64,000 bases of DNA from Dielma sp000508965 (GCA_000508965.1 BAHV02000001.1:62001-126000), one strand, 5' to 3'; positions 1 to 9,383 are shown, numbered from the stretch's first letter. Made by a program: numbers and translations. Notes: generated by a model not told the origin, from the letters alone.

Positions 1-1434
1 CGCACCCTTACGGCCTGCCAACGCGATAATTTCAGCTTCACGAGCATGATTCTTCGCATTCAGCACTTCATGCTTGATCCCAATTTCTCTTAACATTTCA
101 GACAGCTGTTCACTGACTTCGACAGAAATAGTACCAACCAGTACCGGCTGACCTTTTTCATGACACGCGATAACTTCTTTTACTAAAGCGTTGAATTTTA
201 ATTTTTGATTCGCAAAGATTGCATCCGGATAATCAATACGCTGAACCGGACGGTTTGTAGGAATTGAAATAACCCGCATGTTATATGTATCTAAGAATTC
301 CTCTTCCTCAGTCTTAGCAGTACCTGTCATACCTGCCAGCTTGTCATATAAACGGAAGAAGTTCTGATAAGTAATCGTAGCCAATGTAGAAGTTTCTTCT
401 TTGATTGTTACGCCTTCTTTAGCTTCAATCGCCTGGTGCAGACCATCTGAATAAGCACGGCCTTTCATGATACGGCCAGTGAACTGGTCAACGATCACGA
501 TTTCATTGTCTTGAACTACATACTCAACATCCTTGCCCATGATATAGTTGGCTTTTAATGCCTGCTGGATGTGATGCACCAGCTGTGTGTGCTGAATATC
601 ATAAAGATTCTTGATACTGAACATTTTTTCTGCACGGTCAACACCAGAATCAGTCAGCTGGATAGCCTTTGACTGAGCATCAATCGTATAATCATCAGGT
701 CCTAATGCTTTCGCAAAAATATCTGCTTGTTTATATAAATTGGCTGTTTGACGTTTACCGCCGGAAATGATTAACGGAGTTCTTGATTCATCGACTAAAA
801 TTGAATCGACTTCATCGACCATCGCAAAGTGCAGACCGCGGAGTACACGATCCTGAACTCTGGTAACCATGTTGTCACGCAGATAATCAAAACCTAATTC
901 GGCATTGGTTGTATAAGTAATGTCACAGGCATAAGCCGCACGTTTTTGATCCGGTGTTAATTCACGGGCATTGACGCCGACACTCAAACCTAAGAATTCA
1001 AAAATTTGTCCCATCCAGCGGGCATCACGAGATGCCAAGTATTCATTGACAGTTACGACATGAACACCTTCACCTGACAAAGCATTCAGATATGTACACA
1101 TGATTGAAGTTAATGTTTTACCTTCACCTGTCTTCATTTCCGCAATATCGCCATTATGCATTACGATTGAACCAATGATCTGAACCATGTACGGGAATTC
1201 ACCGATAACACGTTTCGCAGCTTCACGGATAACCGCAAATGCTTCCGGAAGCAAATCATCCAAAGTTTCACCCTTTTTCAGACGGGCTCTGAACTCCACA
1301 GTCTTATTCTGTAATTCACCGTCATTCAAGGCTGCCATTTTATCTTTTAACGCATCAACTTCCTGCGCTTTTGCTTCATATTTTTTTAATAACCTTGCTT
1401 CTTCACTAAATAATCGTTCAAAAAAATTCGCCAT
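1..1434 (-). CDS. secA: Preprotein translocase ATPase SecA (N-terminal 478 residues; runs off the window)
   Basis: SecA is the ATPase motor that pushes unfolded preproteins through SecYEG. The reading frame is open from the window edge to an ATG at 1434, preceded by GGAGGTAAGAGAG, a strong ribosome binding site. The translation starts MANFFERLFSEEARLLKKYE. It contains the Walker A region MKTGEGKT, the Walker B/DEAD-like motif DEVDSILVDESRTP, and near the edge NAKNHAREAEIIA, which lies in the second nucleotide-binding fold. The C-terminal part, including the scaffold domain and any zinc-binding tail, lies outside the window. The gene upstream on the same strand ends about 190 bases away and has its own terminator, so secA is probably transcribed separately. 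Identification is secure. Confidence 0.97.
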   Translation of the reverse strand, partial: MANFFERLFSEEARLLKKYEAKAQEVDALKDKMAALNDGELQNKTVEFRARLKKGETLDDLLPEAFAVIREAAKRVIGEFPYMVQIIGSIVMHNGDIAEMKTGEGKTLTSIMCTYLNALSGEGVHVVTVNEYLASRDARWMGQIFEFLGLSVGVNARELTPDQKRAAYACDITYTTNAELGFDYLRDNMVTRVQDRVLRGLHFAMVDEVDSILVDESRTPLIISGGKRQTANLYKQADIFAKALGPDDYTIDAQSKAIQLTDSGVDRAEKMFSIKNLYDIQHTQLVHHIQQALKANYIMGKDVEYVVQDNEIVIVDQFTGRIMKGRAYSDGLHQAIEAKEGVTIKEETSTLATITYQNFFRLYDKLAGMTGTAKTEEEEFLDTYNMRVISIPTNRPVQRIDYPDAIFANQKLKFNALVKEVIACHEKGQPVLVGTISVEVSEQLSEMLREIGIKHEVLNAKNHAREAEIIALAGRKGA

Positions 1435-1503
1435 TCTCTCTTACCTCCATAGAATACTCATAAGGATACCATAGTTTATTATACTTGAAATATTCAGAAA
1501 AGC

Positions 1504-1538
1504 CAATAAAAAGCGGAGTTTTTTTCATTCTCCGCTGC
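1504..1538 (-). terminator. Rho-independent terminator after the lipoprotein gene
   Basis: Read on the minus strand, arms AGCGGAG and CTCCGCT (1512-1536) enclose an A-rich loop and are followed by TTTTATT. It lies between the lipoprotein gene that stops at 1623 and the secA start. Confidence 0.8.
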
Positions 1539-1622
1539 TTCAAACCCGCTTAAAGTACACAAATAATTTTAATTTATGATAAAAATTGACAAAATCGAAA
1601 AAATGATATCGCTTAACTCTGT

Positions 1623-3308
1623 TTAATGTTGCGGATAAAGCTTAATTGTTTCCGCAAATGCGCCGTATTCGCGAATCATGATTGGCAGATAAAGCTTTCC
1701 TTCTTCATCAAGAGCAAAACTGCTGAATACAAGATTATTCTGATAGGGATCATAAGTATCCGCTATGATTGGCTTGACATAACAACGCGCTGTATCGAGA
1801 TTATCCTCATAAGCCAGGGCACACGCTTCAATATTCTGATCGGCAAGCTGCTTTTCAAGCCGGATAGCAAGCTGACCCTTAAAATATCGTTCATTGAATA
1901 AGCCATCATCAAGCACGCTGCCATCTGACTTATCTATCAGGATATGTTTTTCAGCAACTTGATTTTCATAACCGTAACGAAGTCTGATTTCGATGAATGA
2001 TTCTCCATCAACGAATGCAGATTGTATGATTTGATAATTTAAACTACCCATTACTGCGTTATAGACTCTCGCAGCTTCAGAAATCGACTGGTAAGTATAG
2101 ATGCTGTTGTCACCATTTTCATTCAATATGAAGTCACTGGCTTGTACCGACAGTTCATCATGAGTTGGTGACTGCCTGATGATCTCAACAGACTTCAGCC
2201 GCTGCTGATCGTCTAATTCCACATCATAGATAGTGAATTTATCAAGATGATTGACTACTGTATCAAACAATGCTTCATAGTCAAAAAGCAGCCACGCGGG
2301 TACATCCTCAATGATTGGCTGAAAGCTCTGAATGTAGTTGGCATGACTGAACATGAAATTCTGCACCTTCACCTTTGCCAAACGAACATGATTTTCATGG
2401 ATTTGAATTGGTACTAAAAGTGTATCTAAAAATGAAGCCGGCATAATATCCTTCGCTATTTGCTTCATATACTGATTGCTGCCCTGATCATAGTAATAGT
2501 GAGCATAGCCGCTTACTCCCAGCATAGAAGTTGTCAGCTGCGGCAGCGTAAAACCGCTGATTAATTCATTGCCTTTATTCAAAACCAAATCACTGCCGAT
2601 ACTTTCTGCCGAATAAAGCAGACTGTCACCATACGGCATGATATTAGGCGTGTAGTTATCAGCAAATTCCAATTGATTCAGCAAACCGGTCAATAACCGC
2701 TTTTGATCTTTTATCTGAGCATATTCAGTAAAACTTTCATCGATAAAAAACAATAAGGAATAAACAGGATCACCCCGCAGAACATTTTCTTCAAAATATG
2801 GCTGACCGCCCGGAGCTGTTCGAGTAATATATCGATCACTGTAACTAACCACGAAGAAATCATCTCTCATCTCATAGCCCAGCGTCTCATCCCCGGCAAG
2901 CAGCTCTCCCGCCAATGTCCGCAGCTGCTTCAGCAGACTTGGCTCCTTGCTTACCGGCAGCGATCTTTCTTGGTTTAAATCGTTCAGATAATAGCTGATT
3001 CCGCTAGGTTCGATTTGTGAATCCTCCGTAATCGTATACTGCAGCCCCTCATCATCCTGCAGGACAAGCTTCGCAATAGTATTACCACTGTGCTTGGCAT
3101 CACTCATCACTGGCAGGGCATCCAGATAAGCTTCTAATTTTTTAATTTCAGAATCATTGTATTTAACTCTGATTTTTTCACTGCATTCATCATCAGCGCA
3201 ATATTCAGCCGCCGCATAAACTATTTTTGATTTATTCTCATCAGTTTCTGACACCGGAGAACATCCGCAAAGCAGAACTGTCAGTATACAGCATAATTGT
3301 TTTTTCAT
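1623..3308 (-). CDS. Large secreted lipoprotein of unknown function
   Basis: The product is about 561 residues. It begins MKKQLCCILTVLLCGCSPVS, a lipoprotein signal peptide with lipobox LCGC, so it should be lipid-anchored on the outer face of the membrane. I do not recognise the mature domain. It is acidic, soluble-looking, and shows no catalytic motif I know. The ATG at 3308 is chosen over an upstream ATG five codons earlier because it overlaps the previous gene's stop as ATGA and sits after GGGGGAAG. This overlap implies translational coupling with the 584-residue lipoprotein upstream. That protein has the same plan (lipobox, residue-rich N-terminal segment, long acidic body), so the two may be divergent paralogues. 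That is inference. Confidence 0.8.
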   Translation of the reverse strand: MKKQLCCILTVLLCGCSPVSETDENKSKIVYAAAEYCADDECSEKIRVKYNDSEIKKLEAYLDALPVMSDAKHSGNTIAKLVLQDDEGLQYTITEDSQIEPSGISYYLNDLNQERSLPVSKEPSLLKQLRTLAGELLAGDETLGYEMRDDFFVVSYSDRYITRTAPGGQPYFEENVLRGDPVYSLLFFIDESFTEYAQIKDQKRLLTGLLNQLEFADNYTPNIMPYGDSLLYSAESIGSDLVLNKGNELISGFTLPQLTTSMLGVSGYAHYYYDQGSNQYMKQIAKDIMPASFLDTLLVPIQIHENHVRLAKVKVQNFMFSHANYIQSFQPIIEDVPAWLLFDYEALFDTVVNHLDKFTIYDVELDDQQRLKSVEIIRQSPTHDELSVQASDFILNENGDNSIYTYQSISEAARVYNAVMGSLNYQIIQSAFVDGESFIEIRLRYGYENQVAEKHILIDKSDGSVLDDGLFNERYFKGQLAIRLEKQLADQNIEACALAYEDNLDTARCYVKPIIADTYDPYQNNLVFSSFALDEEGKLYLPIMIREYGAFAETIKLYPQH

Positions 3309-5059
3309 CGAACTTCCCCCCATTCAAACAGGATAATGCCAAAATAATCAAAGTCATAGGCCAGCCGTCCCTGACTGTTGATAAACAGCTTAGAAGTCTT
3401 AAATTCACCGATTTTATTACTCACATCATCCAAATCAACAATATAAGAACTGTACTCTGGCATTGCCTTGATTGCGGAAACAACACGATCAGGATCAATC
3501 TTTAGTTTTTGAATCAGCTGAGTAGTTGTTAATGTTTCCCCGGCTGCGACATCAAATACTACCGCATTATTATCCACACCTTCTATCCAAACACTCAGCA
3601 AGCCATCATGGACATTGACTTTATAGACGTTACCCTGATCTTTTTGATTCACAACCCATTCATTGAAATAAGCCGCCTCCTTGCTGGCAAGATTAATCTT
3701 CAGCAAGCCCTGTTCATCAAAATAATAATCAGGCTTTTCAGGGTCAACTTGTACAGCTGCCGGTTCGCTTCGATTTAAACAGCGGCCTGAAATAAGCCGA
3801 TAATGATCTCCATCCTGCTTGATTACATATTCCCATGCATCAAAATGATCCCGGTACTCATTAATTAGATCACTGACCGAATCTTCATATGAATGTTTGA
3901 TAACAAAGCCATTCTTACCCTGAAGCTGCGGAAGCGGCATATCCTCACCGAACCAGTATCCAGTTGTTGCTTTGAAAAATGTGAAAACACGTAGATCTTC
4001 AGATTGCTGTTCATCAGTAATAAATAAAGCCTTAGTTACTGGGAACCAATACTCATAAGGAAGATGATAAAAGAAAAGTTTATCAGCTGCAGAATGTGCA
4101 TAGCCCTGCATACTCTGAGAAACTAATGAGCCATCATCAAGATCGGGCAGTGTATAGTCATCACCGAATATTTCCTTCCCCGCCTGTTCGACACTGCTGT
4201 ACGGTACCGCCTTATAGACATCCGGATGCACATTCGATGATCCCGGCTTACCCGCCGGGAAATAAAGCAGATCATTATTTTCACGATTGCGGCATACATT
4301 TTCAGGTTCTTCAAAACAGTCATACTTTTCTGCCTGTTGGATTAAACCGGCGGTTAATGTTTTTGTATCTGTAATATCGGTGACTGATTCAAAATCTTCA
4401 TCGATATAATTGGCTATCCTTAAAAGCTGATACTTTGTATTTTGTATTTCAGACCATGAATCAATGATGATAGGTTCTTCGCTTATCGGTGCAGCTGCAT
4501 AATAATTAGGAATAACCGGCATTACATCTGTCCAACTTAAAACTTGCGTGAAATAAGTATCAGCAGGCATACCCTTCACAGCTTTTTCTTCACCCTTAAT
4601 ATCCGCCGCTAAAGCTTCGAGCTGTGCAAATTGTTCCGTATATACACATTGTCCTGTACATAAACCAATATGATTAAACCTGAAATACAAAGGTTCTTTG
4701 CCTTTAAGCGTGATTTCAAAATCATACCAGGTGCCTGGGCCTAAGCTCGTTGTATCTTCGCCAATTTCAATTGTTTTAAAATAATCAGCAATCTTATCCA
4801 GCTCTGCTTGATCACTTACCGTAATTTCGACAGCTTCATCCTGATTGCCTTTAACCAAAACCACCTTTTCAATTTCGCCCTCATTTACTGCCGCCAAACG
4901 CAGCGGATAAAAAACCTTGACAGATAAATTATGGAGTTCCCCCTGATGCAGATAAATTGAGCTTACGCTAATTTCATTGGATTGGGGAATCTCATTTTCT
5001 CTGACGCTGCCGCATCCCCAAAGCAGCAGGGCTAAACCAATAATCCCTATTTTTTTCAT
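3305..5059 (-). CDS. Large secreted lipoprotein of unknown function (first gene of pair)
   Basis: The product is about 584 residues starting MKKIGIIGLALLLWGCGSV, with lipobox LWGC. The Trp at -2 is unusual for a lipobox but the hydrophobic core and Cys placement fit. The start at 5059 follows GAGAGGGAAACATT. A longer open frame reaches 5233 but has no signal peptide or ribosome site, and it would run into the cspA terminator and coding region. The body has no domain I recognise. Four Cys in the N-terminal third (LCTGQC, then CFEEPENVC) could form disulfides outside the cell. The next gene starts inside its stop codon. A partner or stress role is possible but unsupported. Confidence 0.8.
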   Translation of the reverse strand: MKKIGIIGLALLLWGCGSVRENEIPQSNEISVSSIYLHQGELHNLSVKVFYPLRLAAVNEGEIEKVVLVKGNQDEAVEITVSDQAELDKIADYFKTIEIGEDTTSLGPGTWYDFEITLKGKEPLYFRFNHIGLCTGQCVYTEQFAQLEALAADIKGEEKAVKGMPADTYFTQVLSWTDVMPVIPNYYAAAPISEEPIIIDSWSEIQNTKYQLLRIANYIDEDFESVTDITDTKTLTAGLIQQAEKYDCFEEPENVCRNRENNDLLYFPAGKPGSSNVHPDVYKAVPYSSVEQAGKEIFGDDYTLPDLDDGSLVSQSMQGYAHSAADKLFFYHLPYEYWFPVTKALFITDEQQSEDLRVFTFFKATTGYWFGEDMPLPQLQGKNGFVIKHSYEDSVSDLINEYRDHFDAWEYVIKQDGDHYRLISGRCLNRSEPAAVQVDPEKPDYYFDEQGLLKINLASKEAAYFNEWVVNQKDQGNVYKVNVHDGLLSVWIEGVDNNAVVFDVAAGETLTTTQLIQKLKIDPDRVVSAIKAMPEYSSYIVDLDDVSNKIGEFKTSKLFINSQGRLAYDFDYFGIILFEWGEVR

Positions 5060-5121
5060 AATGTTTCCCTCTCTTTTTATTATATTAAATAATGCAAAAA
5101 ACGGAAACATTTTTACCATAA

Positions 5122-5148
5122 CAAAAGAAAAAAGCGGTTGCCCGCTTT
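5122..5148 (-). terminator. Terminator of the downstream cold-shock gene
   Basis: On the minus strand AAAGCGG and CCGCTTT (5131-5147) form a stem followed by TTTCTTTTG. It lies directly after the csp stop at 5160. Confidence 0.75.
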
Positions 5149-5159
5149 CCTTTGTTTTT

Positions 5160-5357
5160 TTACAGTTTAACGATATTATGTGCTTGAAGACCACGATCAG
5201 TTTCAACGATTTCGAATTCAACTGGTGTGTCATTTTCGATAGTTTTGAAACCTTCCATCATTAATTGAGAATAGTGGAAGAATACATCCTTACCATCTTC
5301 TAATGTAATGAATCCGTAACCCTTCTCTTGGTTAAACATTTTTACTTTTCCTTGCAT
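5160..5357 (-). CDS. csp: Cold-shock protein (CspA/CspB family)
   Basis: This 65-residue single-domain OB-fold protein matches the usual family length. RNA-binding motif RNP1 appears as KGYGFI and RNP2 as VFFHY. The protein opens MQGKVKMFNQEKG, where most family members have KWFN, so the first aromatic on the nucleic-acid face is replaced by Met. Members act as RNA chaperones that melt mRNA structure and are often induced by cold. A second paralogue lies immediately upstream. It has its own sigma-A-like promoter at 5410-5437 and a long A/T-rich leader, which would suit post-transcriptional control. Identification is secure; cold regulation is inferred from the family. Confidence 0.95.
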   Translation of the reverse strand: MQGKVKMFNQEKGYGFITLEDGKDVFFHYSQLMMEGFKTIENDTPVEFEIVETDRGLQAHNIVKL

Positions 5358-5409
5358 TTCTTTTATTCCTATACCTTTCTATGATGTTGCTATCCAACTA
5401 CATATTAAT

Positions 5410-5437
5410 ATTATAGCTTAAATCCGTCAAATTGCAA
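5410..5437 (-). promoter_or_regulatory. Predicted sigma-A promoter of the first csp gene
   Basis: On the minus strand TTGCAA (5437-5432) and TATAAT (5415-5410) are separated by 16 bases. The start codon is about 50 bases downstream, leaving a short leader. Confidence 0.6.
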
Positions 5438-5440
5438 CCT

Positions 5441-5638
5441 TTATTTTCTGCGCACATCGCGTGCCTGAAGCCCTTTATCTGCGCTTGCAGCTTCGAATTC
5501 CACAGCGTTGCCTTCCTCTAAAGTTTTAAAGCCTTCCTGACGAATTTGTGAATAGTGAACAAAGTATTCCTTCTCATCCTCACCGACAATAAATCCAAAT
5601 CCTTTTTCTTGATTAAACCACTTTACTTTACCTTGCAT
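5441..5638 (-). CDS. csp: Cold-shock protein (CspA/CspB family), second copy
   Basis: This 65-residue OB-fold protein starts MQGKVKWFNQEKGFGFI. It keeps the canonical KWFN, RNP1 (KGFGFI) and RNP2-like (YFVHY) segments. The ATG at 5638 is preferred over one six codons earlier because AAGGAG lies seven bases before it. The C-terminus (LQARDVRRK) is more basic than that of the neighbouring copy. The gene sits between comFC and the other csp gene, with its own promoter at 5665-5693. It is an RNA chaperone by family. Confidence 0.95.
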   Translation of the reverse strand: MQGKVKWFNQEKGFGFIVGEDEKEYFVHYSQIRQEGFKTLEEGNAVEFEAASADKGLQARDVRRK

Positions 5639-5664
5639 ACTGTACTCCTTTCCCATGCACCCTT

Positions 5665-5693
5665 AGTATAGAAGACGCACCGACTTGATACAA
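5665..5693 (-). promoter_or_regulatory. Predicted sigma-A promoter of the second csp gene
   Basis: On the minus strand TTGTAT (5693-5688) and TATACT (5670-5665) are separated by exactly 17 bases. The -35 box abuts the comFC stop codon. Confidence 0.65.
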
Positions 5694-6326
5694 CTAATTT
5701 TCATCGCAGGTTTCGACAAAATGACGGTGAACACAAATCACTTCGGCCGTGATTTGATCATTATATTCACGCAATAAATCATATGCTGCCAGCAAGGTTG
5801 AACCGCTTGTACAGACATCATCAAATAGAACGAGCTTTTGGGTAGGAATTTCAGCTGCAGATTTAAGCTTTATTACATTCCTGATCTGACCTCTTGATTT
5901 TCCTCGATGTAGACTTTGTTTGTAATCTTCACCTTTCACCAGACAATCACAGCACTCAATATCCATTCCCTTCAGCATCTCATGCAGATGGCTAAACCCG
6001 CGCTCGCTTATTTTCCGCTGCGCGCTGGGCATTGGAATCAGTATCTTATGTCGGCATCTGTCGAACAATTCTTCACGCACTGCCGCCAAAAATACTTCTG
6101 CAAGAGCAATATCACGCCCCTCTTTATATTGAAAAAGCAGATTTTCAACATAATCATTGTAATAATAAAATGCGTGAATATTCAGTGCATGAAGCTGATA
6201 GCTTTCATTGCATTCCTCAAAATTTGCCCGGCATTTACCGCAGATACTATCCCCTCCCTTCAGCCAGCGCATAAAGGGCTGATGCTCGTCCGCAGATTTA
6301 AAACAGATTGGACACCAATGTTTCAT
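5694..6326 (-). CDS. comFC: ComFC-family phosphoribosyltransferase-like competence protein
   Basis: This 210-residue protein has the ComFC/GntX layout. An N-terminal zinc-binding pair of CxxC motifs (CPIC at residues 5-8, CGKC further on) is followed by a PRTase fold with the PRPP-loop motif VLFDDVCTSGST near residue 165. In naturally competent bacteria ComFC works with the ComFA ATPase to bring single-stranded DNA into the cytoplasm. The start lies inside the 3' end of comFA with a 29-base overlap, so the two are co-translated. The N-terminal Cys pair supports this start. Identification is strong. Whether the organism is competent cannot be judged from this window. Confidence 0.9.
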   Translation of the reverse strand: MKHWCPICFKSADEHQPFMRWLKGGDSICGKCRANFEECNESYQLHALNIHAFYYYNDYVENLLFQYKEGRDIALAEVFLAAVREELFDRCRHKILIPMPSAQRKISERGFSHLHEMLKGMDIECCDCLVKGEDYKQSLHRGKSRGQIRNVIKLKSAAEIPTQKLVLFDDVCTSGSTLLAAYDLLREYNDQITAEVICVHRHFVETCDEN

Positions 6327-7452
6327 TCATTTTCTCCAAAGCACGCACACAGCGTTTGATTGCCGTTGTTTTATGTATGCAGTAAAAAACGCCCATTCCT
6401 GAAGGGCAGTCACGGCTCCTGCCAACCCTGCCGATGATTTGTATTAATGATGCCTCGTCAAAAACAGCATGATCACTTTGTAAAACAACGACATCCACGC
6501 CGGGAATCGTGATGCCGCGTTCAAGAATGGTTGTGGTGAAGATGAAATCAAGCTCACGTTTTCTCAGCCTGCTGATAATCTGATCCTTTTCAATTGTTTT
6601 GCTGGTCAGTGATGCACAGTGAAAAAGCGGTGAAAAGAGCAGTCCATAACGTTGTGCCAATTCAATTGTCGGCACAAATATCAGCAATGGCTTTTTCTGC
6701 TGGCGCATGATGATTAATAGACTGACCAGCTGTAAAGGCACTGGCAGCTGTTTAATAAGGGGCAAAACTAAAGGATGACCATGCGGCCGCTGGAACAATT
6801 CGACCATCTTCAGCCTGCCCCCGCTTACCTCTTTCAGCATTAAAGAATCGGGCGTGGCAGTCAGATAAAGAATCCTCCCTTTGCAGCTATTTTTGGCCAC
6901 TGCCGACAGCAGCTCATTTCCCTTATAGGGAAAAGCATCTACTTCATCCATAACGAGTAAATCAAAGGCTTGATGATAACGATAAAGCTGATGCATCGTA
7001 CAGACAATCAGATCACCCTCGGTAATCTCAGTAAAACCTTGACATACCGGAACGACCTTTAATGTCTTAAACGCTCTCTGCATCCGCTGAGCAATTTCTA
7101 AAACAACCTGTCTGCGTGAAATGGCTATGCCTACCTTTTTCCCCGCATTCAGCGCCTGTTTCAAAGGCTCCATCGTCAATTCAGTCTTGCCCGCACCGCA
7201 TGCCGCATATACCAAAACATCATGACCTGCTGCAAGATGGGACACTATTTCCTTACTGGCTTTTAATTGCTGATCTGTCAGTTGAAACTCAAGATCATAA
7301 TTACAGCGATGGCGTTTCGGCACATAAGTATAAGCCTTGGGTACTGTTCCTACATCAAGCCGGCCGAACGCAATGCAGCGGCGGCAGTAATAAGTTCCGT
7401 TATCATTGTAGAAATATTTAAGATCAGTATTCTGACAGCGTTCACATTTCAT
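6298..7452 (-). CDS. comFA: ComFA-like DEAD-box DNA translocase
   Basis: This 384-residue superfamily 2 helicase has a four-cysteine zinc finger at the N-terminus (CERC, then CRRC at about residue 25). It also has Walker A AACGAGKTE, Walker B as DEVD, motif III TATPD, and an arginine-finger motif QIIGRVGRSRD near the C-terminus. This order matches ComFA, the cytoplasmic ATPase that helps pull transforming DNA through ComEC. The gene starts after GGTGAGGTGAAGC and overlaps comFC by 29 bases. It is somewhat shorter than Bacillus ComFA. No ComK box or streptococcal cin-box was recognised upstream. Confidence 0.92.
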   Translation of the reverse strand: MKCERCQNTDLKYFYNDNGTYYCRRCIAFGRLDVGTVPKAYTYVPKRHRCNYDLEFQLTDQQLKASKEIVSHLAAGHDVLVYAACGAGKTELTMEPLKQALNAGKKVGIAISRRQVVLEIAQRMQRAFKTLKVVPVCQGFTEITEGDLIVCTMHQLYRYHQAFDLLVMDEVDAFPYKGNELLSAVAKNSCKGRILYLTATPDSLMLKEVSGGRLKMVELFQRPHGHPLVLPLIKQLPVPLQLVSLLIIMRQQKKPLLIFVPTIELAQRYGLLFSPLFHCASLTSKTIEKDQIISRLRKRELDFIFTTTILERGITIPGVDVVVLQSDHAVFDEASLIQIIGRVGRSRDCPSGMGVFYCIHKTTAIKRCVRALEKMNETLVSNLF

Positions 7453-7501
7453 GCTTCACCTCACCTATATATACGAGGTAAACATTACTATGATTAATAA
7501 T

Positions 7502-7589
7502 AAAAACCGCTTTTTTATTAGATAACATCTCTAATATTCAACGAATAACATTGTCTATTTAAGAGAAGCTTATCAGCAATCGCGGTTTT
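7502..7589 (-). terminator. Possible long-armed terminator between galE and comFA
   Basis: AAAACCGC (minus strand, from 7589) can pair with GCGGTTTTT (to 7502), which is followed by ATTATT. The 71-base loop is unusually long for an intrinsic terminator and could hold internal hairpins, so the call is tentative. Confidence 0.35.
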
Positions 7590-7604
7590 CATTATATATT
7601 CAAA

Positions 7605-8603
7605 TTATTTTTGTTTTTGTACAAAGTTCCATGAATCCCTGCACATCTCTTCAATACCCTTATGTGCCTCCCAGCCAAGTTCTTCTCTTGCCTTTGTCGG
7701 ATCAGCATAACAAGCCGCAATATCACCCGGCCGGCGGTCTGTGATCTTATACGGAACTTCAATATTATTCACACAGGCAAAGGTTTTCACTAAATCAAGC
7801 ACTGAGAAACCATTGCCGGTACCGAGGTTATAAATCTTCACACCACTTCCCTGAGCGATTTTCTCAACAGCCTTGATATGACCTAATGCTAAGTCAACAA
7901 CATGGATATAATCACGAACCCCTGTGCCATCCGGTGTATTATAATCATCACCGAAGACATTCAAATGCGGAAGCTCTTTATTAGCAACCTTTACAATATA
8001 TGGCATTAAATTATTAGGAATATCATTAGGACTTTCACCTAACAAGCCTGATTCATGCGCACCGATTGGATTGAAATATCTCAGCAGACCAACACTCCAT
8101 TCCTTATCCGCATACTGCAGATCAGTCAGAATTCTCTCAATGAACAATTTTGTCGTACCATAAGGATTCGTTGTAGAAAGCGGGAAATCCTCCTTGATCG
8201 GCAATGATGCAGGATCGCCATAAACCGTAGCACTCGATGAGAATACTATGCGTTTGCAATTAAACTCATTCATCACTTTGCATAATACGATTGTAGAATC
8301 AAGATTATTCTGATAATACATCAAAGGCTTTGCAACACTTTCACCAACTGCTTTATAACCCGCAAAATGAATCACCGCGTCAATATGATGATCCGTAAAG
8401 ATACGTCTTACCGCTTCTTCATCACAAACATCATTTTCATAGAAAGCAAATTTCTTATTTGTCAGCTGTTCAATCTTATCCACTACCTCTAATTTTGAAT
8501 TATACAAATTATCAATAATGACAACTTCATAACCAGCATTCAATAATTCTACACATGTATGAGAACCAATATAGCCTGTTCCACCGGTAACTAATATTTT
8601 CAT
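7605..8603 (-). CDS. galE: UDP-glucose 4-epimerase
   Basis: This 332-residue short-chain dehydrogenase/reductase interconverts UDP-glucose and UDP-galactose (and often the N-acetyl forms), supplying galactose units for surface polysaccharide or using galactose. It starts MKILVTGGTGYIGSHT, with the Rossmann GxxGxxG motif. The catalytic SSATVYG and the YxxxK motif (NPYGTTKLF) follow. The start at 8603 is preferred over two upstream ATGs because GAGG lies eight bases before it. The gene stands alone, with no galK or galT beside it. That fits a housekeeping role in glycan precursor supply. Confidence 0.96.
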   Translation of the reverse strand: MKILVTGGTGYIGSHTCVELLNAGYEVVIIDNLYNSKLEVVDKIEQLTNKKFAFYENDVCDEEAVRRIFTDHHIDAVIHFAGYKAVGESVAKPLMYYQNNLDSTIVLCKVMNEFNCKRIVFSSSATVYGDPASLPIKEDFPLSTTNPYGTTKLFIERILTDLQYADKEWSVGLLRYFNPIGAHESGLLGESPNDIPNNLMPYIVKVANKELPHLNVFGDDYNTPDGTGVRDYIHVVDLALGHIKAVEKIAQGSGVKIYNLGTGNGFSVLDLVKTFACVNNIEVPYKITDRRPGDIAACYADPTKAREELGWEAHKGIEEMCRDSWNFVQKQK

Positions 8604-8774
8604 ATTCATTTCCTCGCTTTCAACTGTATTCATTATAACAACATTCCATCTTTTATGATATAAAATTTATGTTAAGAAACGGTAAATGAAGAGTAAAAGC
8701 CAATATTTCTAAAACTGTAAACACTATCCTTAAAAGTCCATCAGCATTATGAAAAATAAACACAAATTGCTTTA

Positions 8775-9305
8775 TTATTTTGAAACTCGTCCGCGATATT
8801 CACCGCGAATGATCTCATCCATTTCTTCCGGTGTCTCTTTACAACCACTGCCTAGCCATTTTTTCACGATTGCGTTAAAGCCGCTTCTGAAAAATTCTAC
8901 ATGATATTCAATATGCCGATTATCAAAATGCTGTTTCGCCTGATGAATGTCATAATATTCAAGTTTAAACTGATTATCATAACCTAGCTTAAAATAGGTG
9001 CGGTAGAATAATTGATTTTCCTTGATATGATAAAACAATTTTAAATAATCATTGCTGTTAAAGCCTTGTGTTGTTTCCGCTTCATAAAGCAAATTCACTT
9101 CACTTTCCAAATCTTCTCTGACCTTGTCTGCAAGTTCATAAATATCTACAAAATTAGCGTAAAACGTACTGCGGTTTAATTCGCAGCGCTTGCAAATATC
9201 TGAAACACTTATCTCATGAAGTTCTTTCGTTTGCAGCAATTCAATAAAGACTTTCTGAATACGTTCCATTGATTCACGGCGCCGCCGATTATTTTTTGTG
9301 TTCAT
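8775..9305 (-). CDS. TetR/AcrR-family transcriptional regulator
   Basis: This 176-residue protein has an N-terminal TetR helix-turn-helix of the form ISVSDICKRCELNRSTFYANF (residues about 34-54, split by the turn). A helical C-terminal ligand domain follows. Such proteins repress neighbouring genes until a small molecule binds. The gene is divergent from a three-gene membrane-protein operon. The intergenic region carries a strong promoter and a 34-base palindrome just downstream of its -10 box, the expected position for a TetR operator. The start at 9305 follows GAAGAGGAAACCA. The inducer is unknown. Confidence 0.9.
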   Translation of the reverse strand: MNTKNNRRRRESMERIQKVFIELLQTKELHEISVSDICKRCELNRSTFYANFVDIYELADKVREDLESEVNLLYEAETTQGFNSNDYLKLFYHIKENQLFYRTYFKLGYDNQFKLEYYDIHQAKQHFDNRHIEYHVEFFRSGFNAIVKKWLGSGCKETPEEMDEIIRGEYRGRVSK

Positions 9306-9350
9306 TGGTTTCCTCTTCCATTATTCCAACACTTCACATCAAACTGATGA

Positions 9351-9379
9351 TTGTTTCTGCCGGTTATTACAATTATACT
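9351..9379 (+). promoter_or_regulatory. Predicted promoter of the TetR-controlled membrane operon
   Basis: TTGTTT (9351-9356) and TATACT (9374-9379) are spaced by 17 bases. The predicted transcription start falls inside the adjoining palindrome. Confidence 0.65.
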
Positions 9380-9383
9380 GAAT

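Noticed and set aside
5916..6359. 147-codon plus-strand open frame over comFC
   Set aside because: It lies opposite the well-supported comFC and has no recognisable domain or ribosome site.
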